Part shown: one piece after another, positions 36,967 to 48,125 of the stretch
How positions within the stretch are numbered: position 1 is the first letter of the stretch
Layout of the letters: each line of letters starts with the position of its first letter
Assembly: GCF_003258605.2 (NCBI RefSeq)
Contig: NZ_CP031264.1
Span: forward strand, 4,712,001-4,776,000
Source: Peterkaempfera bronchialis
GTDB taxonomy: Bacteria; Actinomycetota; Actinomycetes; Streptomycetales; Streptomycetaceae
DNA length: 64,000 nt
Direction of reading: 5' to 3'
Position numbers and translations under genes: made by a program
Notes under the pieces: model-generated
What the model saw: only the letters and a program-made list of their open reading frames with translations
Databases searched by the model: none
What the model was told of the DNA's origin: nothing

Positions 36967-38883
36967 ATGGAACGGCACTCCAGGGACGCATCCCCCTATC
37001 CACTGCACGGGGTGACCGGTGCGGCACTGCTGCTCGGCATCCTGCTCGCGGGCGCCGCCCCGCTGATTCCGCTCGCCATCCTGGTCGCGCGGTATGAGGC
37101 GGAGCTGCTGCCGCTCTTCGCGGTGCCGCTCGCGGTCCTGGTCGCCGCCTGGCGGATCGCCCGCGACCGGGCCCGCGACCAGCTCACCGACCCGCTCACC
37201 GGACTGGCGAACCGTCAGGCCCTGCTGCTCGCCGCCCGGGCCGCCATCGCGGAGGGCAGCAGCGTGCCCCCACCGGCTCCGGTCGGCCGGGTCGGGCTGA
37301 TCCTGCTGGACCTGGACCGCTTCCGGTCCCTCAACGACACCCTGGGCCACGCCGCCGGCGACCGGCTGCTGGTCCAGATCTCCCACCGGCTGCACGCCGC
37401 CCTCAGCAGCGGCGAGCTGCTGCCCGGTGCGGTGCCGGGCGGGCGGCGCGGCAGCGACCCCTTCTCGGTGCTGCCGCCCGCCGTGCAGGGCGGCCGGCGC
37501 GTGGTGGTGGCCCGCATGGGCGGCGACGAGTTCGCCGTCCTGCTGCCCGGCGTCGGCTGCTCGGTCACCCTCCAGCGGCTGGCCCGCGCCCTGATCGCCG
37601 AACTCGCCGCACCCAGCAGCCTCGACGGGCTGCTGCTGGTCCTGGAGGCCAGCGCCGGGGTCTGCATCTTCCCCGACCACGCCGGCGACGCCGAGACCCT
37701 GCTGCGCCGCGCCGACGTCGCCATGGGCCACGCCCAGCGCGGCCGTACCGGCGTGGAGGTGTACGACCAGGAGCGCGACGCCGACACCCCGATCCGGGTC
37801 GGGCTCCTCGGCGACCTGCGGCGCGCACTGGAGGCGGGCGAGGTCGAGCTGCACTACCAGCCCAAGGTCGCCTTCGACGGCCGGGTGGTCGGCCTGGAGG
37901 CGCTGCTGCGCTGGGACCGGCCCGGTCGGGGCCGGATCAGCCCGGAGGAGTTCGTGGGGCTCGCCGAGTCCAGCGGCCTGATGCCCAGGCTCACCGACTA
38001 CGTCCTGGACGCCGCCGTCCGCCAGCTCGCCGAGTGGCGCTCCCAGGGCCTGGAGGTGCAGGTCGCGGTGAATGTCTCGCCTCGCGACGTGCTCACCCCC
38101 GGGTTCGCGGCGGGCGTCGCCGACCGCCTCGCCCGGCACGCCGTACCGCCACAGGCCCTCCAGCTGGAGATCACCGAGCGGCTGCTGCTGGACGACTCCC
38201 GCCGGGCCGCCGACACCCTGGACGAGCTGCGCCGCCACGGGGTGGGGATGTCCCTGGACGACTTCGGCACCGGGCACTCCTCCCTGGTACGGCTGCGCAG
38301 CCTGCCCGTCGGCGAGCTGAAGATCGACCGGTCGTTCGTCTCCCGGATGGTCGCCGACGACCATGACGCGGCGGTGGTGCGGTGCTCGGTGGAACTGGCG
38401 CACTCGCTGGGGCTCACCGTGGTCGCCGAGGGCGTGGAGGACGACGAGACCTGGGAGCAGCTGCACAGCTTGGGCGTGGACGCCGTACAGGGCTGGCTGG
38501 TCTCCGCCGCGCTCCCCGCCGACCAGGCGTCCGCCTGGCTGCGGGTGCGTCGGGCCGCCCTGCCGCCCGCCGAGCGGGTCGTCCGCCCCGCCCTGCCGGA
38601 GACCCCCGCCGCGGCCCCTGGGACCTACCGCGCCCCGCCCTCCCACCCCTCCCGGCCCCGGACACCCACCTCCCCACCGCCGCCCCACCCCCCTGACCAC
38701 CACCCCCGCGCGCGCCCGCATCTCCCGACCGCCGCAGTGCCCGCGCGCCCCCGTCCCCGCGCCCCCGCAGCCGGGAGCCCCATCCCCACCGCGCCCCGCA
38801 CTGCTGCCCGTCGCCCGTCATCCCCGCACCCGCATCTCCCGACCGCCGTCTCGCCCCCCAACCGCAGCCCCCGCCCCCCGTAG
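36967..38883 (+). CDS. GGDEF-EAL membrane protein, probable RmdB
   Basis: A 638-residue c-di-GMP enzyme. Two membrane helices lie near 17-60, then a GGDEF domain with intact MGGDEF and an intact EAL domain (GLEALLRW, QLEITE, DDFGTGHSS, IDRSF, EGVED). Both active sites look functional; in S. coelicolor the protein at this location (RmdB, from memory) behaves as a phosphodiesterase. About 75 residues of Pro/Arg/Ser-rich tail follow. Start ATG 36967 has a good ribosome site. The tail and the region after the stop are built from PHLPT-type repeats (see 38882). Confidence 0.88.
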   Translation: MERHSRDASPYPLHGVTGAALLLGILLAGAAPLIPLAILVARYEAELLPLFAVPLAVLVAAWRIARDRARDQLTDPLTGLANRQALLLAARAAIAEGSSVPPPAPVGRVGLILLDLDRFRSLNDTLGHAAGDRLLVQISHRLHAALSSGELLPGAVPGGRRGSDPFSVLPPAVQGGRRVVVARMGGDEFAVLLPGVGCSVTLQRLARALIAELAAPSSLDGLLLVLEASAGVCIFPDHAGDAETLLRRADVAMGHAQRGRTGVEVYDQERDADTPIRVGLLGDLRRALEAGEVELHYQPKVAFDGRVVGLEALLRWDRPGRGRISPEEFVGLAESSGLMPRLTDYVLDAAVRQLAEWRSQGLEVQVAVNVSPRDVLTPGFAAGVADRLARHAVPPQALQLEITERLLLDDSRRAADTLDELRRHGVGMSLDDFGTGHSSLVRLRSLPVGELKIDRSFVSRMVADDHDAAVVRCSVELAHSLGLTVVAEGVEDDETWEQLHSLGVDAVQGWLVSAALPADQASAWLRVRRAALPPAERVVRPALPETPAAAPGTYRAPPSHPSRPRTPTSPPPPHPPDHHPRARPHLPTAAVPARPRPRAPAAGSPIPTAPRTAARRPSSPHPHLPTAVSPPNRSPRPP

Positions 38884-38986
38884 CCCCATCTCCTGACCGC
38901 CGCCTCGGCGACCCGCAGCCCTATCTCCCCTCCGCCGCCCCGGCGACCCGCAGCCCCATCTCCCTACCGCCGCCCCGGCGACCCGC
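38882..38986 (+). repeat. Three 35-bp tandem repeats starting in a stop codon
   Basis: agccccatctcc..cggcgacccgc units at 38882, 38917 and 38952. The TAG stop of the GGDEF-EAL gene is 38881-38883. More degenerate units (cgcatctcccgaccgccg) occur within the coding tail near 38716 and 38830, so the array has grown across the stop. Confidence 0.85.
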
Positions 38987-39076
38987 AGCCGGCGGTTGCG
39001 CAACTCTATGAATCCGCGCATGGTTCGCTGCTCCCGCGCCCCCGGAATGCCGCTGCCCCGCGCGGCGGCGCCTCCC

Positions 39077-39125
39077 TAGGATGGGCAGGCGCCCGGCCCC
39101 TTGACGTACGGCGGGGCCATAGGAT
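39077..39125 (+). promoter_or_regulatory. Candidate -10 boxes for gatCA operon
   Basis: TAGGAT occurs at 39077-39082 and again at 39120-39125, each in a similar context (cctaggatgggc, cataggatgggg). TTGACG at 39101-39106 is only 13 bp from the second box, too close for a standard -35. The 38987-39223 remainder is non-coding. Confidence 0.4.
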
Positions 39126-39223
39126 GGGGCGCACAGAGAAGAGGACGGGTCGGCCGTGCGGGCCGCCGTCCGGGCCGGTCCGCCGCGACCGGCCTCACCA
39201 GAACTCACCCTGAGGATCGCTGC

Positions 39224-39520
39224 ATGCCAGGCATCACGCGCGAGGAGGTCGCCCACCTCGCCCGGCTGTCGCGTCTGGAGCTGAAGGCCGAAGAGCTCGA
39301 CCACTTCGCCGAGCAGCTCGACGTGATCATCGGCGCGGTCGCCCGCGTTTCCGAGGTCGCCGGACAGGACGTCCCGCCGACCTCACACCCGCTTCCGCTG
39401 ACCAATGTCATGCGGGCGGACGAGGTGCGGCCGTCGCTGACCCCGGCCGAGGCGCTCTCCGGTGCACCCGCCGCAGAGGAGCAGCGCTTCCGTGTGCCGC
39501 AGATCCTTGGGGAGGACTGA
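39224..39520 (+). CDS. gatC: Asp-tRNA(Asn)/Glu-tRNA(Gln) amidotransferase subunit C
   Basis: A 98-residue subunit that stabilises GatA in the amidotransferase. The family core [17 protein letters not shown] and the C-terminal PSLTPAEAL are intact. The stop is 6 bp before the gatA start. ATG 39224 is chosen on homology; an in-frame ATG at 39101 would add 41 unrelated residues. Confidence 0.96.
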   Translation: MPGITREEVAHLARLSRLELKAEELDHFAEQLDVIIGAVARVSEVAGQDVPPTSHPLPLTNVMRADEVRPSLTPAEALSGAPAAEEQRFRVPQILGED

Positions 39521-39526
39521 CCCACC

Positions 39527-41016
<1,490 letters not shown>

Positions 41017-41020
<4 letters not shown>

Positions 41021-41274
41021 GCAGTTCCGTGAAGGAGAGCAAGGCAGCGAAGCTCAAGGGCTTCAAGCACAGCAGACCCGGCCTGTACCTGGGTATCGGC
41101 AGCAGCGCCTTCGGCGCCATCGGCGTCATCCGGGACGCCAGGGCGGCCCGGGGCGAGCGTGACACCCTGAAGCTGGTCAACGCCGTCGTCGCCGCCGTCG
41201 CCCTGGTCACCAGCACCGCGCTGCTGATCCGCGAGCTCAAGCAGCTCGGCGACGACGACATCCTGCTGGGCTGA
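41017..41274 (+). CDS. Small membrane protein between gatA and gatB
   Basis: An 85-residue protein. A basic N-terminus ([20 protein letters not shown]) is followed by one or two hydrophobic segments ([15 protein letters not shown] and [19 protein letters not shown]) and an acidic end. GTG 41017 overlaps the gatA stop by 4 bp, so it is translated with gatA; gatB follows 78 bp later. I know of no function. Its conserved position suggests a membrane link or simply operon hitch-hiking. Confidence 0.75.
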
Positions 41275-41352
41275 GCCCGCGCCGGAGCCGGCCGGTGGGC
41301 ACACCGGTCGGCTCCCCCAGAACTTTTCCGTGAATGTGAAGAAGGGGACGCT

Positions 41353-42858
41353 GTGAGCGTCGTGAACCTGGTGTCGTTCGAGGACGCCCTGGCGTCGTAC
41401 GACCCGGTGATGGGCCTGGAGGTCCACGTCGAGCTGGGCACCGCCACCAAGATGTTCTGCGGGTGCTCGACCGCCTTCGGTGCCGAGCCCAACTCCCAGG
41501 TCTGCCCGACCTGCCTGGGCATGCCCGGCTCGCTGCCGGTGGTCAACGCCGTGGGCGTGGAGTCGGCGATCAAGATCGGCCTGGCGCTGAACTGCGAGAT
41601 CGCCGAGTGGTGCCGGTTCGCCCGGAAGAACTACTTCTACCCGGACATGCCGAAGAACTTCCAGACCTCGCAGTACGACGAGCCGATCGCCTTCAACGGC
41701 TATCTGGACGTCGAGGTCGACGGCGAGACCTTCCGGGTCGAGATCGAGCGCGCCCACATGGAGGAGGACACCGGCAAGTCCTCCCACATCGGCGGCGCCA
41801 CCGGCCGCATCCACGGCGCCGAGTACTCCCTGGTCGACTACAACCGGGCCGGTATCCCGCTGATCGAGATCGTCACCAAGCCGATCACCGGAGCCGGTGC
41901 CCGGGCCCCCGAGGTCGCCAAGGCGTATGTCGCCGAGCTGCGCGAGCTGATCAAGGCGCTGGGCGTCTCCGAGGCCCGGATGGAGATGGGCCAGATGCGC
42001 TGCGACGTCAACCTGTCGCTGCGGCCCATCGGCCAGGAGAAGTTCGGCACCCGCTCCGAGACCAAGAACGTCAACTCGCTGCGCTCGGTGGAGCGCGCCG
42101 CCCGGTTCGAGATCCAGCGGCATGCCGCCGTGCTCTCCGAGGGCGGCACGATCGTCCAGGAGACCCGCCACTTCCACGAGGAGGACGGGTCCACCACCTC
42201 CGGCCGGATCAAGGAGGAGGCGGAGGACTACCGCTACTTCCCCGAGCCCGACCTGGTGCCCGTCGCCCCGTCCCGCGCCTGGGTCGAGGAGCTGCGGGCC
42301 GGGCTGCCCGAGCTGCCGAGGCTGCGCCGCCAGCGGCTCCAGCAGGAGTGGGACCTGTCCGACAAGGACATGCAGGCGGTGCTGAACGCCGGCGCCATCG
42401 ACCCGATCCTGGAGACGATCGCCGCCGGCGCCCCCGCCGACCAGGCCCGCAAGTGGTGGCTGGGCGAGCTGGCCCGCCGGGCCAACGAGACCGGCACCGA
42501 CCTCACCGCCCAGCCCATCACCCCGGCCCAGGTGGCCCGGGTCTGCGCGCTGGTCGCCGAGGGCTCCCTCAACGACAAGCTGGCCCGCCAGGTCATCGAC
42601 GGCGTGCTGAACGGCGAGGGCGAGCCCGACGAGGTCGTCGCCAAGCGCGGCCTGGCCGTGGTCTCCGACGACTCCGCGCTCGGTGCGGCCGTCGACGAGG
42701 CCATCGCGGGCAACCCCGGTGTCGCCGACAAGATCCGCTCCGGCAAGGTCGCCGCCGTCGGCGCCCTGGTCGGCGCGGTCATGAAGGCCACCCGTGGCCA
42801 GGCCGACGCGGCCCGCGTCAAGGAGCTGATCCTGGATCGGCTCGGGGTCCAGGGCTGA
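41353..42858 (+). CDS. gatB: Asp-tRNA(Asn)/Glu-tRNA(Gln) amidotransferase subunit B
   Basis: A 501-residue subunit that phosphorylates the tRNA-bound Glu/Asp and binds the tRNA. The N-terminal [18 protein letters not shown] and CPTCLGMPG (zinc Cys) and the C-terminal YqeY-like tail domain ([26 protein letters not shown]) are intact. GTG 41353 has AAGGGGA upstream. A terminator follows. Confidence 0.98.
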   Translation: MSVVNLVSFEDALASYDPVMGLEVHVELGTATKMFCGCSTAFGAEPNSQVCPTCLGMPGSLPVVNAVGVESAIKIGLALNCEIAEWCRFARKNYFYPDMPKNFQTSQYDEPIAFNGYLDVEVDGETFRVEIERAHMEEDTGKSSHIGGATGRIHGAEYSLVDYNRAGIPLIEIVTKPITGAGARAPEVAKAYVAELRELIKALGVSEARMEMGQMRCDVNLSLRPIGQEKFGTRSETKNVNSLRSVERAARFEIQRHAAVLSEGGTIVQETRHFHEEDGSTTSGRIKEEAEDYRYFPEPDLVPVAPSRAWVEELRAGLPELPRLRRQRLQQEWDLSDKDMQAVLNAGAIDPILETIAAGAPADQARKWWLGELARRANETGTDLTAQPITPAQVARVCALVAEGSLNDKLARQVIDGVLNGEGEPDEVVAKRGLAVVSDDSALGAAVDEAIAGNPGVADKIRSGKVAAVGALVGAVMKATRGQADAARVKELILDRLGVQG

Positions 42859-42924
42859 GGACGGACCTCCCTAGGTACCAGGTACTCGGACCGGCTGCTC
42901 GGACGCTGAGTACCCCGGCCACAG

Positions 42925-42960
42925 CGGCGCCGCCGCCCCGAATCGGGGGCGGCGGCGCCG
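42925..42960 (+). terminator. Terminator after gatB
   Basis: CGGCGCCGCCGCCCCG (42925-42940) pairs with CGGGGGCGGCGGCGCCG (42944-42960) around a 3-nt loop. Confidence 0.8.
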
Positions 42961-43127
42961 TCGTATCCACGCTCTGAGCCATCCCGGCCACCGCTCTAAG
43001 CCCCCCGGGCCCGGGAAGATGCGGCACCCTGCCGATGCGGCGCACCCCCCTGGGCGAGGAGTCTCCTCGGTAGGACGACAGCCCGGCCGACCCGGCCGGA
43101 GCAGGGAATCCCGAAGGGGGCACCGCC

Positions 43128-43352
43128 ATGATGGACTACGAGTTCATGCACTACCGCGCGAGGGAGCTGGAGCGCCGGGCCGCCCATGAGCGGCTGGTCA
43201 GCGAGGCCCGGGCCGCCCGGCGTGAGCGCGCCCGGAGCGAGCGGGCGGAGGCCGGGCGGGCGGAGCGCCGCCCAGGGCTGCTGCGCCGGCTGGCCAGCAC
43301 CACCCGCCCGAGCCGTGCGGAGTCGGCGCCGACCAGGCTGGGCGAGTGCTGA
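43128..43352 (+). CDS. Small Arg/Glu-rich protein, unknown
   Basis: A 74-residue highly charged protein. The first half is helical and probably coiled-coil ([20 protein letters not shown]), the second half is Arg/Pro/Ser-rich. GAAGGGGG precedes ATG 43128, and a second ATG follows immediately. No domain is recognised. It stands alone before a LuxR-type regulator. Confidence 0.6.
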   Translation: MMDYEFMHYRARELERRAAHERLVSEARAARRERARSERAEAGRAERRPGLLRRLASTTRPSRAESAPTRLGEC

Positions 43353-43465
43353 CCGCCCGGCCGCCGGCGGCGGCGAGGCCGGAGGGGAGGGACGCCCAGG
43401 GCGCCCTCCCCTCCGGCCGTCCGGGCGGCGCCGAAATCCTCCGGCCGCTGTCAGACCCTTGTGGC

Positions 43466-46400
43466 ATGCTCGGCGACGTGGAGCACCTATCCGTCAGCCC
43501 CGTGTTCGTCGGCCGCAGCCGCGAGTCGGCCGTCCTCGCCGAGGCTCTCGGGCGGGCCGACACCGGGCTGCCGCAGGCCCTGCTCATCGGCGGCGAGGCC
43601 GGGGTCGGCAAGACCCGGCTGCTGGAGGAGTTCCTGACGTCCGCCTGCGCGGCCGGGGCCGTCACCGCGACCGGCGGCTGCCTGGAGGTCGGCGCCGAGG
43701 GCCTGCCGTACGCGCCGCTGGTCACCGCCCTGCGCCGACTGCACCGGGCGCTCGGCAGCGAGCTGGAGCAGGCCGCCGACGGCCATGAGAGCCGGCTCGC
43801 CCGGCTGCTGCCCGACTTCGGCGAGGCCGCGCCCGAGGCCAATGACGAGTACGGCCGCGCCCGGCTCTTCGAGCACACCGCCCGGCTCTTCGAGCGCCTC
43901 GCCGCCGACCGCACCCTGGTGCTCGCCGTGGAGGACCTGCACTGGTCCGACCGCTCCACCCGGGAACTGCTCGCCTACCTGATCCGCACCCTGCACCGGG
44001 CCAGGGTGGTCGTCGTCGCCACCTACCGCACCGACGACCTGCACCGCCGCCACCCGGTGCGGCCCTTCCTGGCCGAGCTGGAGCGGATGCGCACCGTCCA
44101 GCGGCTGGAGCTGCCCCGGCTGGCCCGCGCCGAGGTCGAGCAGCAGCTCGCCGGGATCCTCGGCACCGCAGCCCCCGACCGCGAGCTGGTCTCCCGCATC
44201 TACCGCCGCTCCGAGGGCAACCCCTTCTTCGTCGAGGAGCTGGCCTGCTGCGCCACCGAGGGGTGCGACGTCGGCCTCAGCGAGTCGCTCCGCGACATCC
44301 TGCTGGTCCGCGTGGAGGCGCTGCCCGAGCGGGCGCAGACCGTCGTCCGGGTCGCCGCCGAGGGCGGCTCCAGCGTCGAGTACGGCCTGCTCGCCGCCGT
44401 GCTGGCGCTGCCCGAGGACGACCTGATCGAGGCGCTGCGGGCCGCCGTCGGCGCCAACATCCTCGTCCCCGACCCGGAGGGCGAGGGGTACCGCTTCCGC
44501 CATGCCCTGGTCCGCGAGGCCGTGGTGGACGACCTGCTGCCCGGCGAGCGCAGCCGGATCAACCGCCGCTACGCCGACGCGCTGGAGGCCGACCCCGCCC
44601 TGGTCCGCTGCGATGTCCGGGCCGCCCGGCTGGCCAGCTACTGGTACCACGCCCACGACCCGGCCCGGGCGCTCCCCGCCGTGCTGCACGCCGGGCGTGA
44701 GGCCCGCCGCCGCAATGCCTTCGCCGAGCAGCTGCGGATGCTGGAGCGGGCGCTGGAGCTCTGGGACGACGTACCCGACCAGGTCCTGCTGGGGCTGCGC
44801 GCCTACGACTACGCCGACGAGTCATACCCGCCGTGCAGCTGCGACCCCGGCACCTGCGACGACGACTGCGAGCGGCTGCGCTTCGCGGATGTGCTGGCCG
44901 AGGCCACCGTCGCCGCCCGGCGGGCCGGCGACCGCGACCGGGGCCTGCGGTTCATCAAGATGGCGCTGCGGCAGGTGGACGAGCGCACCGACCCGCATCG
45001 CGCGGCCTGGTTCTGGCTTCAGCGCGGCCGCGCCGTGCGCTACTACAACGGCACCTTCGGCCGCCCCGAGCTGGAGCACGCCCGCGCCCTGGTGGAGGGC
45101 GGTCGCGCCACCGCCGTCCAGGCCGATGTGCTCAGCCGGATCGCCGCCGACGGCATGCTCACCTGCCCGACGCGCACCCATATCGAGGTGGCCGAGGGCG
45201 CCGCCGCCATCGCCCGCGAGGTCGGCGCCCGGACGGTGGAGCTGCACGCCCTGCTCACCCTGGGCACCCTGCGCTGCGACTTCGGCGAGACCGAGGCGGG
45301 CCTGGCCGGGCTGCGCGAGGTGTGCGCCGGCGCCGCCGAGCTGGACGACCCCGACCTGCACTGCCGGGCCGTCAACAACCTGGCCTCGCTGCTGGAGCAG
45401 CTGGGGCGGTCCGAGGAGGCCGTGCAGGTCGCCCGGGAGGGCCTGGAGCTCTCCCGGCGGTACGGGATGATCCGCTACAACGGCGCCATGATGACCGGCA
45501 ACCTCGCCGAGCCGCTGATCTCGCTCGGCCACCACGAGGAGGCCGCCCGGCTGCTCGCCGAGACGGACGACCCGCCGGCCGACACCGTCAACGACGACTT
45601 CCTGGAGCGGCTGCGCGGTGAGCTGGCGCTGCTCCGGGACGACCCGGCGGAGGCGGGCCGCCATCTGGTCGGCGCCCGCAACCGGGCCAACACCGCCCAG
45701 CCGCAGAAGCTGCTGCCCGCCGCCGACCTGGCACTCCGCCTCGCCGCCCGCACCGGCCGCTTCGCCGACGCCCGGGCCGAGCTGCTGGCCGCCGCCGGCG
45801 ACGGCTTCCCGGTCGGATTCGAGCAGTACGCCTGGCCGCTGCTGGTCCACGGGGTGGCGGCCGAGGCCGACTCCCGGGGCCTGCCCGCCGCCGACCCCGG
45901 CCGGGCCGAGGTGCTGGCCCAGGTCCGGGCCGCGGCGGCGCCGCTCTCCCGGGCGGTGCCGCTCTACCAGGGCTGGGCCCTGCTGCTGGACGCCGAACTC
46001 GCCCGCGCCGAGGGCCGGGACACGCCCGATAACTGGCTCCCCGCGCTGGAGGTGCTCCGCTCGATCGGCCGGCCGTACCCGCTGGCATCGGCGCTGCTGC
46101 GGGCGGCGGAGGCGCATGCGGCGGCCGGGGCCCGGGAGGAGGCGGGCGCCCTGCTGCGGGAGGCCGAGGCGGTCGGTCGGATCCGGGACGACGTCCGCCT
46201 GCTGCGCGAGGTCGCGCTCTTCGCGGAGCGGGCCCGGCTGGCCGTGGACGGCGGCGCCACCCGGCTGGCGGCTGCGGCGGCCCGTACGGCCGAGGACCCG
46301 GTGGCGGCGCTGGGGCTCACCGCCCGGGAGCGGGACGTACTGCGGCTGCTGGCCCTCGGCCGGACCAACCGGCAGATCGCCGAGGAGCTCTACATCTCGC

Positions 46401-46534
46401 CCAAGACGGCCAGCGTGCATGTCTCCAACATCCTGGCCAAGCTGGGCGTCGGCGGCCGGGGTGAGGCGGCGGCGGTGGCGCATCGGATGCGGTTGTTCCC
46501 GGGGGACGGTGTGGCCGTGGTGGGGGGCGTCTGA
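43466..46534 (+). CDS. Large ATP-binding LuxR-family regulator (LAL type)
   Basis: A 1022-residue regulator. An AAA/P-loop module near the N-terminus has Walker A GEAGVGKT at 43-50 and Walker [13 protein letters not shown] near 150. A long helical/TPR-like middle (from about 400 to 930) includes a Cys-rich loop [12 protein letters not shown]. The C-terminal LuxR helix-turn-helix is [39 protein letters not shown]. Such proteins are often activators of secondary-metabolite or catabolic genes, but no cluster is adjacent. The start could be GTG 43478. The last 31 codons are the first unit of a 97-bp tandem array. Confidence 0.85.
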   Translation: MLGDVEHLSVSPVFVGRSRESAVLAEALGRADTGLPQALLIGGEAGVGKTRLLEEFLTSACAAGAVTATGGCLEVGAEGLPYAPLVTALRRLHRALGSELEQAADGHESRLARLLPDFGEAAPEANDEYGRARLFEHTARLFERLAADRTLVLAVEDLHWSDRSTRELLAYLIRTLHRARVVVVATYRTDDLHRRHPVRPFLAELERMRTVQRLELPRLARAEVEQQLAGILGTAAPDRELVSRIYRRSEGNPFFVEELACCATEGCDVGLSESLRDILLVRVEALPERAQTVVRVAAEGGSSVEYGLLAAVLALPEDDLIEALRAAVGANILVPDPEGEGYRFRHALVREAVVDDLLPGERSRINRRYADALEADPALVRCDVRAARLASYWYHAHDPARALPAVLHAGREARRRNAFAEQLRMLERALELWDDVPDQVLLGLRAYDYADESYPPCSCDPGTCDDDCERLRFADVLAEATVAARRAGDRDRGLRFIKMALRQVDERTDPHRAAWFWLQRGRAVRYYNGTFGRPELEHARALVEGGRATAVQADVLSRIAADGMLTCPTRTHIEVAEGAAAIAREVGARTVELHALLTLGTLRCDFGETEAGLAGLREVCAGAAELDDPDLHCRAVNNLASLLEQLGRSEEAVQVAREGLELSRRYGMIRYNGAMMTGNLAEPLISLGHHEEAARLLAETDDPPADTVNDDFLERLRGELALLRDDPAEAGRHLVGARNRANTAQPQKLLPAADLALRLAARTGRFADARAELLAAAGDGFPVGFEQYAWPLLVHGVAAEADSRGLPAADPGRAEVLAQVRAAAAPLSRAVPLYQGWALLLDAELARAEGRDTPDNWLPALEVLRSIGRPYPLASALLRAAEAHAAAGAREEAGALLREAEAVGRIRDDVRLLREVALFAERARLAVDGGATRLAAAAARTAEDPVAALGLTARERDVLRLLALGRTNRQIAEELYISPKTASVHVSNILAKLGVGGRGEAAAVAHRMRLFPGDGVAVVGGV

Positions 46535-46672
46535 GGGGCTGGGCGTCGGCGGCCGGGGCGAGGCGGCGGCGGTGGCGCATCGGATGCGGTTGTTTCCGGG
46601 GGACGGTGTGGCTGTGGTGGGGGGCGTCTGAGGGGGTGGGCGTCGGCGGCCGGGGCGAGGCGGCGTCTGAGG
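46441..46672 (+). repeat. 97-bp tandem copies of the LuxR gene tail
   Basis: Units begin at 46441, 46538 and 46635 (gctgggcgtcggcggccggg...gtctgagg). The first contains the used stop (46532-46534). The third is shortened by an internal deletion (gaggcggc joined to gtctgagg). Confidence 0.9.
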
Positions 46673-46690
46673 GGACGGCGGCCGGACGGG

Positions 46691-46861
46691 TCAGCTGGAG
46701 GGTGGGCGCTGGACGACGACGCGGCCGGAGTCGAGGTTGATCGGCCCCTTGCCCGGTGCGCCGTCGCCCTCCTCGTCGCGGGTGACCAGCAGACGGTTGC
46801 GCTCGTCCTCCTGATGCTTGCGGCCGGGTGCGAACAGCTCCTCGAAGATCCCGCCGAACAC
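46691..46861 (-). CDS. DUF6191-like small protein
   Basis: A 56-residue protein beginning MFGGIFEELFAPGRKHQEDERN and ending INLDSGRVVVQRPPSS. I recall the same small family in many streptomycetes (DUF6191), with no known function. GTG 46861 has a strong GGGAGGAAC ribosome site on the minus strand. It is divergent from the 2-hydroxyacid dehydrogenase gene and convergent with the LuxR gene. Confidence 0.75.
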   Translation of the reverse strand: MFGGIFEELFAPGRKHQEDERNRLLVTRDEEGDGAPGKGPINLDSGRVVVQRPPSS

Positions 46862-46983
46862 GGTTCCTCCCTTCCCGGCCGAGGATCGGGTCCGCACGGC
46901 CGTACGAACCATCCTCACCCCGCGCCGCCGTCCGGCCAACCCCCGTCCCCACACCCGCGCGGCGCCCACGCCCGGCGGAGGCA

Positions 46984-46989
46984 TAGATT
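46984..46989 (+). promoter_or_regulatory. -10 box for leaderless dehydrogenase gene
   Basis: TAGATT ends 7 bp before ATG 46997, and there is no ribosome site, the pattern of a leaderless mRNA. Confidence 0.5.
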
Positions 46990-46996
46990 CGGACAC

Positions 46997-47944
46997 ATGT
47001 CTGCTCCCGCCGCCGCACTGCTCCCGTATGAACCGGCCCAGTTCGAGGGGCTGCCGCCGGATCTGCCCGTTCATGTGTGGGACGGCGCCGCCCCGCCGCC
47101 CCCGCAGGAGATCCTGGACACCGTCGGCTTCTTCACCGTGCCCTATCTGGGCACCGCCGCCGCCCTCCCGCTGCTGCCCCGGATGCCCGCGCTGCGGGTG
47201 GTCCAGACGCTCACGGCGGGCGTGGACGACGTCCTGCCGTATCTGCCCGCCGGGGCGGTGCTCTGCAACGCCCGGGGCGTGCACGACGCCTCCACCGCCG
47301 AACTGGCACTGGCGCTGATCCTGGCCTCGCTCCGCGACATCCCCGGCTTTGTGCGGGGCCAGGACGCCGAGCAGTGGCGGTCCGGCTTCTACCCGGCGCT
47401 GGCCGACCGCACGGTGCTGGTGGTCGGGTACGGCTCGATCGGGACGGCGATCGAGGACCGGCTGACCCCGTTCGAGTGCCGGGTCCGCAGGGTGGCCCGC
47501 ACCGCCCGGCAGACCCCGCGCGGCCCGGTGCACCCGCTCTCCGCGCTGCCGGACCTCCTCCCGGAGGCCGATGTGGTGGTGCTGGTGGTCCCGCAGACCG
47601 AGCAGAGCCGTGGACTGGTCGGCACGGAGTTCCTCTCCCGGATGCGGGACGGCGCGCTGCTGGTGAACGTCGGCCGGGGGCCGGTGGTGGACACCGCCGC
47701 GCTGCTCGCCGAGCTGGAGTCGGGACGGCTGCGCGCGGCGCTGGACGTCACCGACCCCGAGCCGCTGCCGCCGGGCCACCCGCTCTGGCATGCGCCCGGT
47801 GTGCTGATCAGCCCGCATGTGGGCGGCAGCAGCTCCGCCTTTCTGCCGCGCGCGCTGCGCCTGGTGAGTGCGCAGCTGCGCCGGTACGCCGCCGGGGAAC
47901 TGCCGGACCATCAGGTGCACCACCGGCCGGAGCAAGGGGTCTGA
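46997..47944 (+). CDS. D-isomer 2-hydroxyacid dehydrogenase family protein
   Basis: A 315-residue NAD(P)-dependent dehydrogenase. The cofactor loop is VLVVGYGSIGTAI, followed by an Arg-containing LLVNVGRGPVVD segment, and the catalytic Arg/Glu/His are expected at NVGRG, DVTDPEP and SPHVGG. The substrate (glyoxylate, hydroxypyruvate or another 2-ketoacid) cannot be assigned. It is probably leaderless (TAGATT at 46984). Confidence 0.92.
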   Translation: MSAPAAALLPYEPAQFEGLPPDLPVHVWDGAAPPPPQEILDTVGFFTVPYLGTAAALPLLPRMPALRVVQTLTAGVDDVLPYLPAGAVLCNARGVHDASTAELALALILASLRDIPGFVRGQDAEQWRSGFYPALADRTVLVVGYGSIGTAIEDRLTPFECRVRRVARTARQTPRGPVHPLSALPDLLPEADVVVLVVPQTEQSRGLVGTEFLSRMRDGALLVNVGRGPVVDTAALLAELESGRLRAALDVTDPEPLPPGHPLWHAPGVLISPHVGGSSSAFLPRALRLVSAQLRRYAAGELPDHQVHHRPEQGV

Positions 47945-48002
47945 CGGGCCGTTTTCCCCCGACTGTGCTGTTCTCCCCGGATCCGGTTCATGTCCCCGCG
48001 CC

Positions 48003-48028
48003 CTTGCCGTTACTGTGAGTTGTGCAAG
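48003..48028 (+). promoter_or_regulatory. Candidate operator (BldD-like) before second GGDEF-EAL gene
   Basis: CTTGC at 48003 and GCAAG at 48024 flank TTACTGTGAGTTG (48010-48022), which fits 7 of the 9 fixed positions of the BldD consensus as I remember it. BldD is known to control c-di-GMP genes in Streptomyces. Confidence 0.3.
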
Positions 48029-48125
48029 TGTATCGCTGAGTGACGGGAGGTGTATCCTCTCGTCCGGAAGTGCGGGCGGGGTGTGGCCTTGGCCGAACCT
48101 TTGGGCCCGGAGGGGGAGATATCGG

